This document shows positions 8,016-15,172 of a stretch of DNA of 16,203 bases, piece after piece (the stretch's first letter is position 1; each line of letters opens with the position of its first letter). This DNA is from Desulfobulbaceae bacterium. GTDB lineage: Bacteria > Desulfobacterota > Desulfobulbia > Desulfobulbales > Desulfobulbaceae. The stretch covers positions 1-16,203 of the forward strand of contig DRLX01000124.1 of NCBI GenBank assembly GCA_011322715.1, given 5' to 3'. The translations under genes and the position numbers were made by a program. The notes under the pieces were generated by a model that was not told where the DNA came from, did not search any database, and saw only the letters and a program-made list of their open reading frames with translations.

Positions 8016-8030
8016 AAAAGGCGCGGCACT
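7993..8030 (-). terminator. Strong Rho-independent terminator after metV
   Basis: Perfect 11-bp arms AGTGCCGCGCC (7998-8008) and GGCGCGGCACT (8020-8030) enclose an 11-nt loop. Read on the minus strand, the GC-rich hairpin is followed by a run of six U residues (8-7 nt downstream of the metV stop at 8038). There is no T-run on the plus side, so it acts in the minus direction. Confidence 0.9.
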
Positions 8031-8037
8031 ATGGATT

Positions 8038-8709
8038 TCATGAGACTGTCAGGTCCTTACGAATCTGTTTTCGGGGACCGCCATGACCGGCGGTCGACCA
8101 GTCACGGATGGGCGCCGATTTTGCCATTTCCTCCTGCCTGTCCAGTCGTCCCATACGATCATAGATCATTTGCCAGACGCAATCGACATTGGGATCAATC
8201 TCGCAACGACCGTCAACCGATCCGCCGCAGGGTCCGTTCATCAGGCTCTTTGCGCAACGGGCCACCGGACAGAGTCCACCGGTCAGGTGCAGGACACAGT
8301 CGCCGCAACCGGCGCACTGTTCGCTCCAGATGCCCTGCTCGGCCGATCCTCCGAAAAAGGTGGTGTTGAGGGCCGGGAAAACGTTGTCTGCGGGGCGGAG
8401 GTTGGCGATAAAATTGACCCCGACCCCACAGGCAGTGGAGACTATGGCGTCATATTGGCCCTGCCACTGATCAATACCCTCGATATATTCACGGTCGCAC
8501 TGGCGGACAAGCGAACCTTCAATGACCTCGCAGGATTTTCCGTTTTTCTTCATGCCCAGCCGAATCAGGGAGGCCAGGATTTCAGCTTCCCGTTCCCCGC
8601 CGGCGGAACAAACACTTACGCATCCCCGGCAGGCAAGGACAAGAATCTTTTTGCAATCCCTGACCATATTCAATATTTCAGCAAGCGGTTTTCGCTCGGC
8701 AACTATCAT
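8038..8709 (-). CDS. metV: MetV-like methylenetetrahydrofolate reductase C-terminal domain protein
   Basis: The 223-aa protein is a MetV-type iron-sulfur protein (the MTHFR C-terminal family), which in acetogens partners MetF to pass electrons to methylene-tetrahydrofolate. Cysteines occur as C27/C30/C34 (ACRGCVSVC), C71, C94 and a dense C-terminal set (C132, C135, C138, C147, C152, C161, C169, C177) in the hallmark CPVARCAKSLMNGPCGG and DCVWQMIYDR blocks. These can bind more than one Fe-S cluster and possibly zinc. GAGGTGA lies 5 nt before the ATG. The gene is last in a minus-strand redox operon and is followed by a strong terminator. MetF itself is not in the window, so the partner must be elsewhere. 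Confidence 0.9.
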   Translation of the reverse strand: MIVAERKPLAEILNMVRDCKKILVLACRGCVSVCSAGGEREAEILASLIRLGMKKNGKSCEVIEGSLVRQCDREYIEGIDQWQGQYDAIVSTACGVGVNFIANLRPADNVFPALNTTFFGGSAEQGIWSEQCAGCGDCVLHLTGGLCPVARCAKSLMNGPCGGSVDGRCEIDPNVDCVWQMIYDRMGRLDRQEEMAKSAPIRDWSTAGHGGPRKQIRKDLTVS

Positions 8710-8728
8710 CGATTCACCTCAGGTAAAT

Positions 8729-8909
8729 AAGATGGCGTCGTAAAAACTTCGATCTACTGCGTCGTTTGTCCCGGGGCGATTCACAACATACTACCTGTAT
8801 AGTTGAGAGCCGCCCCAGAACACTACTCCTCGGAGTCTACGCTTACCTGTATATCTGTGTTTTTACTTAGCCATCTTTAAGAACAGTTCAGACTTTTTAC
8901 GAGTTCATC
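8729..8909. repeat. MITE-like imperfect palindromic repeat
   Basis: The ends AAGATGGCGTCGTAAAAAC (8729-8747) and GTTTTTACTTAGCCATCTT (8859-8877) are inverted repeats matching at 16 of 19 positions. Inside them, a second inverted pair is built on GGGGCG (about 8774) and CGCCCC (about 8810). A third related end, GACTTTTTACGAGTTCATC, follows at 8891-8909 in the same orientation as the right end and matches the inverse of the left end at 14 of 19 positions. No coding frame is present. The layout fits a small non-autonomous palindromic element, possibly with a partial second copy. It separates the mvhD-like gene from metV. Confidence 0.7.
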
Positions 8910-8941
8910 AAATAAGAGTCCCTGTGTCCAGGGTCCGTAGG

Positions 8942-9349
8942 TTAAAATGGACTGGGTCCAATTTTTTCAATACGCTGGTTCATTTCAATACCGGCGTCAA
9001 TAAATTCCGGATGCAGACCGCGATTGAGGTGATACATGCGCACCCGGTCCGGTTCCACCTCAAGCTCCTGCAGCATTTCGCGCACAGCCGCTACCCGTTT
9101 TGCCGCCCGTTGACTCCCCTGGACATTATGACAGCCGTCAACAGGGCATCCAACCACATAAACGGCGTCCGCTCCATCTTCAAAGGCCTTGAGCATGGTC
9201 GAGACCTCAAGTTTACCGGTACAGGGAATACGGGTAAGTTGAATATTTTCGGGAAAACCCAGCTCCTGCAGCTCTTTGCCCTCATGGGCGCAACTCTGCT
9301 GCGAGGTGTAATGACAACTGAATAATCGGATATCCGGGGTAAAACTCAT
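8942..9349 (-). CDS. MvhD/FlpD-type hydrogenase iron-sulfur subunit
   Basis: The 135-aa protein belongs to the MvhD/FlpD family of small Fe-S proteins that connect a hydrogenase or dehydrogenase to the heterodisulfide-reductase module HdrABC. The family pattern is visible: Cys12 and Cys20 near the N-terminus, RIPCTGKL with Cys43 then LKAFEDGADAVYVVGC with Cys68, and DGCH with Cys73, which together can hold a [2Fe-2S] cluster. It is soluble and cytosolic. GGAG lies 8 nt before the ATG. It is 30 bp downstream of the HdrC/ferredoxin gene on the same strand. HdrA, the usual partner, is not present. Confidence 0.9.
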   Translation of the reverse strand: MSFTPDIRLFSCHYTSQQSCAHEGKELQELGFPENIQLTRIPCTGKLEVSTMLKAFEDGADAVYVVGCPVDGCHNVQGSQRAAKRVAAVREMLQELEVEPDRVRMYHLNRGLHPEFIDAGIEMNQRIEKIGPSPF

Positions 9350-9379
9350 AGGACGTACTCCATGCTAAAATGAGGATAA

Positions 9380-9940
9380 TCAGGCTATGCAGGTGGAGAG
9401 CAACCGCTCATCCTCTGATTCATACAGGACAATGGCCTGGGCGGGACACTCGGCCACACAGATACCACAGGCCCGGCAGGCTTCGACATCGATATAGGCA
9501 TATCCCCCGGCATCAATTTTGGGAATGTCCCAGGGGCAGACCCGTACGCAGGTCAGACAGGAGACGCAGAGATCGCGCCGTACTTCGGCAGCCTGCCCTT
9601 TTTCCACCAGCTGCTGGGGAGTAATATAGTTCTTTTTCACCGCCAGTTTCGCCAGGGCGCCCATGATGTCGGCAAAACTCACCTCCTGCGGACAGACCGG
9701 CACGCAGCTTCGGCATCCGGAACAGTACCAGAGCAGGTCGGAACCGAGGATGCGTTCCTCCAGGCCCATACGAATCATGTGAATGATCTTGCGCGGGTCG
9801 AATTCGGGAATGGCCTGGCTGACGGGGCAGGCCCCGCTGCAGGCCCCGCAGGAAAAACAGGCGTTTAAATGGGCCCCGCCCGGCTGCTTTATGACCTCAG
9901 CGCTGAAGCCGGGATTTGTGTCCATGGTTTTTTTAGACAT
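9380..9940 (-). CDS. HdrC-like four-cluster [4Fe-4S] ferredoxin protein
   Basis: From the ATG at 9938-9940 this is a 186-aa protein with four CxxCxxCxxxC cluster motifs: C28-C38, C73-C83, C125-C135 and C155-C165. The first two form an HdrC-like half (NACFSCGACSGACPVSQ and WYCSGCRSCVPVCPQ); the last two are a bacterial 2[4Fe-4S] ferredoxin. An HdrC/ferredoxin fusion is well suited to shuttle electrons in the cytosol between an HdrA-type flavoprotein and other redox proteins, which is inferred. The longer frame begins with TTG at 10000 (206 aa) but has no Shine-Dalgarno; the ATG at 9940 has GTGGTG 5 nt upstream. It is the promoter-proximal gene of the operon. Confidence 0.88.
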   Translation of the reverse strand: MSKKTMDTNPGFSAEVIKQPGGAHLNACFSCGACSGACPVSQAIPEFDPRKIIHMIRMGLEERILGSDLLWYCSGCRSCVPVCPQEVSFADIMGALAKLAVKKNYITPQQLVEKGQAAEVRRDLCVSCLTCVRVCPWDIPKIDAGGYAYIDVEACRACGICVAECPAQAIVLYESEDERLLSTCIA

Positions 9941-10060
9941 GCATACACCACAAGGATTTATTTTTTCCGTTAACTCCCGGGAAATCGGGAACTTTTCCAA
10001 GAAAAGAAAGAAAAGGAAAGTTGGAATGCAGAGTGATTACAGTCTCTGTATTGATCGGAG

Positions 10061-10089
10061 AGGCTACTGTATTCTCACGCTTTTGTCAA
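10061..10089 (-). promoter_or_regulatory. Sigma70-type promoter of the HdrC-MvhD-MetV operon
   Basis: On the minus strand TTGACA (10084-10089, perfect) is followed after 17 bp by TAGCCT (10061-10066, 3 of 6). A start near 10054 leaves a leader of about 110 nt to the HdrC-like ATG, containing a small CCCG/CGGG hairpin (about 9976-9990). The rest of the 285-bp gap to 10226 shows no gene or strong terminator. Confidence 0.6.
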
Positions 10090-10225
10090 GATTTGGTCAT
10101 GTCCTAAAAAACTAAGCCCTGCTATGTAACCGGCTGCAAGGTCGTACTGTGGTTGGCCGGGCAGGAAAGGGAGGTATTAAAGGACGCCTTGAACAAAACA
10201 TCTAATTTTTCAAAGTACCCTCATC

Positions 10226-10501
10226 TTAGTACTCCTGTTTAAACAGTCGCTCCACCAGGGCTGTTACGATTGGTTCTCCCGTATCAACAACATTTGCTCG
10301 GTAGATCCAGCCGTCGGCAACATGCCCTTCAACGGCAATTGCCGTTTGTTCGTATTCCACGAGATTGAGCTCTCCGTTTTCCGGAGGAACCGAATCCTGC
10401 ATGCCGGTGCTGGTCAGTCTGACAAATGAATGAGGTCCCGATTTCGGAAAGAGAAGTTCAAGCGTACCTCTTTCCACAATTCCGATAAATACCCTGCTCA
10501 T
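10226..10501 (-). CDS. Hypothetical protein, 91 aa, last gene of nuclease operon
   Basis: The family is not recognised. The product is small and soluble, with no signal peptide or membrane segment, and acidic in its middle part (DSVPPENGELNLVEYE). It begins MSRVFIGIVERGTLELLF, followed by SFVRLTS, and ends VTALVERLFKQEY, a pattern suggestive of a small beta-rich domain. An alternative GTG start is at 10504; I chose the adjacent ATG because GGAA lies 5 nt before it. It is 45 bp downstream of the 167-aa membrane protein gene in the same direction, so it is probably co-transcribed with the nuclease gene. A regulatory or adaptor role for its neighbours is possible but unsupported. Confidence 0.6.
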   Translation of the reverse strand: MSRVFIGIVERGTLELLFPKSGPHSFVRLTSTGMQDSVPPENGELNLVEYEQTAIAVEGHVADGWIYRANVVDTGEPIVTALVERLFKQEY

Positions 10502-10545
10502 CACTGTTCCATGTTTTTCCCGGGTCAGTGGGGCGTCCTCTCTTT

Positions 10546-11049
10546 TTATGCTGTTGAGGATGCCTTAGTTTTTTCCGTTGCCTTGCGCTTTGCCGAACCA
10601 AACAGGTAGCCGGCAATGGCCCCGAGGATACCTATCGGCGCAGTAAGTTGCTCGGTTGTTATTGCGGAAACCGCAATAAACATGGTCCCTTCAATGACGA
10701 GTACCAGCCCGATAGCGTGGATCAAGCTGTCTCCGGAAGAATTGGGTGCCTTTTTGAGAAAGAATAAAACAAGGGCCAGAATAATAGGAGTGGACACGAC
10801 GATAGCCAGAAGCAGGAACATTCTATGCCGTTCCTGCAGGAGGATGAGTTCCCCTTTTTTCTCCAGGAGCTTGTCATTTCCTGATAGGGCCTGGGCCGGA
10901 GGATTGTTCATGGCTTCTTTTGTCGGTGCATTATTGATTATTCGCTTATCCCATTTCCGGACAAGATTGGGCAATGCGCCTGCGGCATTGGAGTTCCAAT
11001 AAAAAACAGCCAGGATGATGAGTATCGCAACCGGTAGAATACCACGCAT
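10546..11049 (-). CDS. Multi-pass membrane protein, unknown family (167 aa)
   Basis: The family is not recognised. Hydrophobic segments fall at about residues 4-22 (possibly a cleaved signal peptide), 77-98, 108-129 and 136-151. Between the first and second is a hydrophilic stretch rich in charged residues (LLEKKGELILLQERHR) that may form a helix. The C-terminus is basic (SAKRKATEKTK), as expected for a cytoplasmic tail. GGGAGA is 6 nt before the ATG. It lies 21 bp downstream of the 117-aa gene in the four-gene minus-strand operon headed by an SNase-OB nuclease. The small size and helix content could fit a membrane-disturbing or sensor protein, but this is inference. Confidence 0.65.
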   Translation of the reverse strand: MRGILPVAILIILAVFYWNSNAAGALPNLVRKWDKRIINNAPTKEAMNNPPAQALSGNDKLLEKKGELILLQERHRMFLLLAIVVSTPIILALVLFFLKKAPNSSGDSLIHAIGLVLVIEGTMFIAVSAITTEQLTAPIGILGAIAGYLFGSAKRKATEKTKASSTA

Positions 11050-11070
11050 GTCAATTCTCCCTTAGAGGAT

Positions 11071-11424
11071 CTATTTGTTGCATTTTTTTCTTTTTTCAGC
11101 CTGTAGGGCATTGAGGAATTCGTTGAAATAATTTCTGTCGGCAACGGTGGTGGCAGTGTTTAACTGCTGTTGCAGTTTTTTAGTTAATTCCTCAATATCG
11201 GTGCAGGAAAATTTTTTGAGATCCTGCTGAAACTGTTCAAGTTCAGTGGCCGGCTGTCGCTGTCGGGCCCTGGGCACTATCTGTTGATAGATGGGCACCC
11301 GTTCCGGGGATGGAAAGGGATTGAGCACCGCCCCAAGAGAGGATGCGGCAAACAAAATTACAATCAGGAATACCGGTAGGGAGATTGGTGTTATTCTTTC
11401 ATGATTCAGCAAAAAACGTTTCAT
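11071..11424 (-). CDS. Small secreted or membrane-anchored protein (117 aa)
   Basis: The family is not recognised. A single hydrophobic stretch at about residues 13-34 acts as a signal peptide or anchor, after a basic MKRFLLNHER start. The remainder would lie outside the inner membrane: a proline-rich linker (FPSPERVPIYQQIVPRAR) and then a helical, Gln/Glu/Lys-rich half (residues about 60-112), with cysteines at 74 and 115 that could form a disulfide. The chosen ATG at 11422-11424 has AGGAGA 8 nt upstream; the longer open frame to 11682 overlaps the nuclease and is a shadow. It sits 43 bp downstream of the nuclease gene and 21 bp upstream of the membrane protein. Confidence 0.7.
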   Translation of the reverse strand: MKRFLLNHERITPISLPVFLIVILFAASSLGAVLNPFPSPERVPIYQQIVPRARQRQPATELEQFQQDLKKFSCTDIEELTKKLQQQLNTATTVADRNYFNEFLNALQAEKRKKCNK

Positions 11425-11467
11425 TCCGTTCGTCTCCTGTTGGTTGTCAAACCAATAAGCAATGAAG

Positions 11468-12385
11468 TTACCTCTGCGACGGGGGCAGGTCTGATAATTG
11501 ACCGGTGGTGTTGAGTATGATCTGGGGTTTGTCCCTGTACAGGCTGACCATGCCGGAAACATAAATATAGCCTCGTCCGTGACCGGCATAGCGGTTATGG
11601 ATGAAACGGAGAATGCGACAGCCTGTTTTAATGTATCGGTCAGGTACCCAGAGGTTGAACTTGTGTTGAGGTGAACCGGCAAATATCACTGCCCCGTCCC
11701 CCGGCCAATGCTGGATTCCCCCCTGTAGGTCGCAGAAAACAGTTATTTTTTCGCCTGTTCGGGCAGCGGTAACTATCTCCTGGTAATCCAGCCGGACTGA
11801 TTTAACGCCTGCTGCAATACCGCGATTTCGAAATCGCTCCACCAGAGAACCGCGCATATGCCACCATGGCTGCAGATGTTCATAATCGCGTGACTTTCCA
11901 CCGGCGTTGACGGTTTCATCCCATATACCAAGCGTTGCCGCCTGGGCCCTGGTCTCGGCATCAAGAAAAATATCGTCATAGATTCGGGAACGACCGTATT
12001 TGAAAAAATAGGGGCTCCAGCCGTTTTCTATGGCTTTGAGGTTGTAGTTTTCGTCATTCTTATAAACATAACAGAGCAATCGACCATAATTTCCCCGATG
12101 TTTTTCGAGGCAGGTGGCAACGGAATCAGCGGTATCGAATTCTATATTCACCCTGATGTCACTTTCAGGCATGCCCTCTTCATTCGTCCCAAACCACTGC
12201 TTGGCCCATGCCGAGGCTAGCTTGCCGGCATTGGTCACCGGTTTATGGCCTCCGCCTCTGCTTTCTTCGGTATCAAGACTGAGCAGTCGTAACGATTCCT
12301 TTTTTCCCTCAAGCTCCACTTTGACGGTATCGCCGTCAATGACCTTAAGAAGTAACAGGTTTTCAATTTTGGTTCCCTGCATCAT
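11468..12385 (-). CDS. Intracellular SNase-like nuclease with C-terminal OB-fold domain
   Basis: Residues about 12-155 form a staphylococcal-nuclease domain with a complete active site: VIDGDTV (D17, D19), RLLSLDTEE (R33, D38, T39, E41) and NYGRLLCYVY (R102), aligning with the D21, R35, D40, E43 and R87 of S. aureus nuclease. Unlike secreted thermonucleases it has no signal peptide and starts at cytosolic MMQGTK. Residues about 190-300 (for example YIYVSGMVSLYRDKPQIIL) resemble an OB-fold nucleic-acid-binding domain, a part not found in simple SNases. GGAGGG lies 5 nt before the start. It is the first gene of a four-gene minus-strand operon and divergent from the protease pair. An RNA or DNA substrate cannot be told from the sequence. 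Confidence 0.85.
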   Translation of the reverse strand: MMQGTKIENLLLLKVIDGDTVKVELEGKKESLRLLSLDTEESRGGGHKPVTNAGKLASAWAKQWFGTNEEGMPESDIRVNIEFDTADSVATCLEKHRGNYGRLLCYVYKNDENYNLKAIENGWSPYFFKYGRSRIYDDIFLDAETRAQAATLGIWDETVNAGGKSRDYEHLQPWWHMRGSLVERFRNRGIAAGVKSVRLDYQEIVTAARTGEKITVFCDLQGGIQHWPGDGAVIFAGSPQHKFNLWVPDRYIKTGCRILRFIHNRYAGHGRGYIYVSGMVSLYRDKPQIILNTTGQLSDLPPSQR

Positions 12386-12625
12386 GGTACCCTCCAGACT
12401 CCGGGATAAATATTTGGTTCGCCTGTCTTATTTCCGGCAGTTGTATTCATGTTGAGCAATACCCGTACCAACCTGGATGTTTTCAAAAGAGAGGCTGGAT
12501 GGCCGATGAAGACGGATCGTGTCTGACGGCAATTTTTGGTCACATTCTACCATGTTGTCGATTGGTATATTTCAGGACGATGATGCTCTTGTTATCAATA
12601 AAATGAGCGGAAAAAATAATGTGAC

Positions 12626-12641
12626 GGTTGGTGGTTGGTGG
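12626..12641 (+). other. Potential two-tier G-quadruplex motif
   Basis: The plus strand reads GGTTGGTGGTTGGTGG: five GG tracts separated by loops of 1-2 nt, enough for a two-tier quadruplex of the thrombin-aptamer type. It is also a 7-nt tandem repeat (GGTTGGT). Folding is not proven. Confidence 0.45.
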
Positions 12642-12642
12642 T

Positions 12643-12667
12643 TTTGCACCATCAGATTCGGTGCAAA
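12643..12667. other. Perfect 8-bp inverted repeat in divergent control region
   Basis: TTTGCACC (12643-12650) and GGTGCAAA (12660-12667) are perfect inverses around a 9-nt loop. No U-run follows on either strand, so it is a better candidate operator than terminator. Confidence 0.5.
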
Positions 12668-12889
12668 TTGAGCAGTTTAAATCAGGTGATTTGAAGTAAG
12701 TTGAGCAGGTAGAATTCTTTTTTAACATTGTGAAATCGAAGAAATATTGGTTCTGCCGGGCATCTACGGCCTTTCCTGTTATTACTGAATCCGCAACAGG
12801 TAAAATTGGTTTGAATTTTGCTGTTTCATCTTCAAAACGTCCAGTCATGGACGGGATAATAAAGGATTGAAAAGAATGGGAGGTGGAGG

Positions 12890-15136
12890 ATGGGTCAGGA
12901 ATGGATACCTGTAAAAAGACAGGCGAAAGAAGGTTCTGCTTCTGTAAAAAAGGTCAGGAAATCGGGAATACGGGATCTGAGAGGAAGAGCTCTTGATCAG
13001 GTCAGGCGGGGAGTCACTCTGATCACCTATGAAACAGGAGGAGTGTGGAAGGGAACTTTTGAACACGATCAGATCACCTATGATACTCTTGCTGTTCCAA
13101 AGGCTGCGACAATCAGTGAGGAGGGCGTCCCGGAGATTCCCCAGGAAGGTCTTTATGTCGCTGTTCCGGAGGGAGCCTCCAATGTCTCGGTGAAGATTAT
13201 TGACAAAAAAATGCATCCGATGCCGGGGACCTGGAAGTTGCGGCCGGCTCCGAAACCGATCACTGAAGAGGAATATATTGCCGGGAAAGAGGAGTATCTA
13301 CCAAAGAGTGAGTTGTATGAATCCGACGACGAGTATCCGGGCAGGGATTTTGATTTTCTGGGTTTGAAAGTCTTAGACGGCGTGATGGTGGCCCATCTGA
13401 TTGTTTACCTCGCCCAATATAAACCGTTATCGGGTTCTTTGTCCGTTGTTGAAAAGATGACCATTGAGATTGGTTATGACGTTCCTCCCCAGACAGACAG
13501 GGCTGTAAAAAAACAGATAATCCGTCCACTCGTCGGTGATATGATTCTTGACTTTGAGCATGTCTTGGATAAAGAACGGGAAATCGATCTTTTGGACAGT
13601 GAGGAAGGCGGAGAAGATCAACCACCGGAAAGCGCCGGCTGGATGGGTTCCGATGGATTGACTCTTGATCCGGAAATGACACGACGGCCCCCTGTTCCCT
13701 ATGAGCCGTTCACGCCTGTTGAACCCCTGCCGCATTTTTCGGCAATCGCCCTGCTCAAAAGGAAAAATATTGTCTGTGAGTACGTCATTGTCACTCCGAA
13801 TTCACTGCGGCAATCCGTTGGGCCTCTGCTGCAGGCAAAATCAGGATGGCCCCATTATGCGATGGTTGCCGCCACAGAAACAATCAGTGCCGAGTTTCCG
13901 GCAACATCTCTGAAAAAGTCGATTAAGGACTTTTTGAGCTGGGCATGGGATAACTGGCGCTGTCCTCCGCGCTATGTTGTCCTTGCCGGTGATTCCGACA
14001 CCATTCCCGTCCATTTGTGGAGCGTGGGAGGCCATACCTACGCCTCAGATCATTATTATGCCGACATTCATGGTTCGCTGGCTCCGGAGATTGTTATCTC
14101 CCGTATTCCAACATCCAATGCGACCACCATGCGCCAGGTCTGTCAACGACTGGCCGGCTATGAAAATCTGCGTGGTCCCGACTGGGGTGGTTGGCAGAAC
14201 GAAGTTGTGCTGGTTGCCTATCAGGCCACCACCTATAAGCAATGCTCTGATTCCATTGCCACGACCATTTCTCCTCGTTTCAGGGTCACCAAGAGGTATG
14301 GCGATTCCAGCACGAGAAAACAGGTCGTGGATAAAATGAACAGCGGTGTACTGGTGGCAAATTATCGAGGGCACGGCAGCAAAACCGCCTGGTCTTCAAA
14401 TAACGGTCTTCGTACCCGGGATATCAGTGGACTGAACAACCAAAGCAGGCCGCCGATGGTTTTTTGTATTGCCTGTCAGAATGCATGGATCGATGATCCG
14501 AATACGGAAACGGTTGTGGAAACCTTTCTCAGGGAGGGTAAGGCGGTGGCGGTTTTGGGCGCCACACGGAGTTCTCCAACCTATGCCAATAATGATTTTG
14601 ATAAATACCTGTTTCAGGGAGTGATGGAAGGAGAAATTTCTCCTGGTCGCATTGTTCAGCGGGCGAAAACCCTGATGGTTTTAAACCATGGTAATTCGTC
14701 AACCCATCAACAGGATGTGGTGATGTATATGCTCTTTGGCGATCCCACGGCCAAGGTCACCAGCGATGTTGAATTTCTGCGCGGGACCTGGGACATGGAC
14801 CATGACGGCTGGAAAGGCAGGCTTGATATTACCCTCATCCGGCAGCACCGCGTTGAGAAAAGCGGCAATTGCGGCTATCCGGTCTGGAGTTTTTCGGGGA
14901 CATATACCCGTGCCGGGAAAAAGTACTCAATGAAGGGAAAAATCGGCGGCAGGGACAGCAATAATCGTAATCCCGGCTGTAAACGGTCGGACCACAAAGT
15001 TGAGTTCACTATAGATTTTGCATCGAACAACCAGCAGAAATTCGTCGGGTACATCACCACCTGGACGCGCAATGTTATGGCCGGTTATACCTGGTGGTCC
15101 AAAAGACCGTTTGGCTGGCATGCCAAAAAACACTGA
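12890..15136 (+). CDS. Gingipain-like C25 cysteine protease, cytosolic type (748 aa)
   Basis: Clan CD family C25 protease. The catalytic dyad is His495 (NYRGHGS) and Cys529 (VFCIACQN); flanking family blocks are YVVLAGDSDTIPVHLW (residues 362-377), SDHYYADIHG (386-395), VISRIPTS and MYMLFGDPTAKV (612-623). Residues about 150-200 resemble the C25 propeptide, ahead of an acidic stretch. Residues 624-748 form an additional beta-rich-looking domain beginning FLRGTWDMDHDGWKG and ending GWHAKK. Unlike gingipains, no signal peptide and no T9SS sorting domain are present (basic, soluble MGQEWIPVKR start), so action in the cytosol is predicted. GGGAGG lies 6 nt before the ATG. The C14 protease gene follows 36 bp on. 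Substrate is unknown; autoprocessing would be expected from the family. Confidence 0.82.
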   Translation: MGQEWIPVKRQAKEGSASVKKVRKSGIRDLRGRALDQVRRGVTLITYETGGVWKGTFEHDQITYDTLAVPKAATISEEGVPEIPQEGLYVAVPEGASNVSVKIIDKKMHPMPGTWKLRPAPKPITEEEYIAGKEEYLPKSELYESDDEYPGRDFDFLGLKVLDGVMVAHLIVYLAQYKPLSGSLSVVEKMTIEIGYDVPPQTDRAVKKQIIRPLVGDMILDFEHVLDKEREIDLLDSEEGGEDQPPESAGWMGSDGLTLDPEMTRRPPVPYEPFTPVEPLPHFSAIALLKRKNIVCEYVIVTPNSLRQSVGPLLQAKSGWPHYAMVAATETISAEFPATSLKKSIKDFLSWAWDNWRCPPRYVVLAGDSDTIPVHLWSVGGHTYASDHYYADIHGSLAPEIVISRIPTSNATTMRQVCQRLAGYENLRGPDWGGWQNEVVLVAYQATTYKQCSDSIATTISPRFRVTKRYGDSSTRKQVVDKMNSGVLVANYRGHGSKTAWSSNNGLRTRDISGLNNQSRPPMVFCIACQNAWIDDPNTETVVETFLREGKAVAVLGATRSSPTYANNDFDKYLFQGVMEGEISPGRIVQRAKTLMVLNHGNSSTHQQDVVMYMLFGDPTAKVTSDVEFLRGTWDMDHDGWKGRLDITLIRQHRVEKSGNCGYPVWSFSGTYTRAGKKYSMKGKIGGRDSNNRNPGCKRSDHKVEFTIDFASNNQQKFVGYITTWTRNVMAGYTWWSKRPFGWHAKKH

Positions 15137-15172
15137 TGGCCGAAAATACGAATAATAACAGGAGACGGTTTC

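Larger units (their letters stand above)
12386..12889. promoter_or_regulatory. 504-bp divergent control region between nuclease and protease operons
   Basis: No convincing gene is seen here. It holds a possible minus-strand promoter (TTGAAA at 12481-12486, 17 bp, weak GGTATT at 12458-12463), a G-quadruplex-like run, a perfect hairpin, a pair of TTGAGCAG direct repeats (12668-12675 and 12701-12708, 33 bp apart) and a plausible plus-strand promoter, TTGAGC (12701-12706) with TAACAT (12723-12728). Such density suggests dedicated regulation of both operons, by inference. Confidence 0.5.

Noticed and set aside
8083..8730. 215-aa plus-strand frame opposite metV
   Set aside because: Antisense shadow of MetV, whose cysteine motifs are unmistakable on the other strand.
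9783..10115. 110-aa plus-strand frame opposite the HdrC-like gene
   Set aside because: It is antisense to a well-supported iron-sulfur gene and overlaps its promoter; composition looks like a shadow.
10140..10225. Terminator for the nuclease operon
   Set aside because: Only an AT-rich 5-bp TTGAA/TTCAA stem is visible, with no U-run in the right place.
11425..11682. N-terminal extension of the 117-aa gene to a start at 11682
   Set aside because: It lies inside the nuclease gene and lacks a ribosome site, whereas the ATG at 11424 has AGGAGA.
12540..12848. 102-aa minus-strand frame in the divergent control region
   Set aside because: No Shine-Dalgarno before its ATG, unconvincing composition and no family resemblance; it overlaps probable promoter elements.
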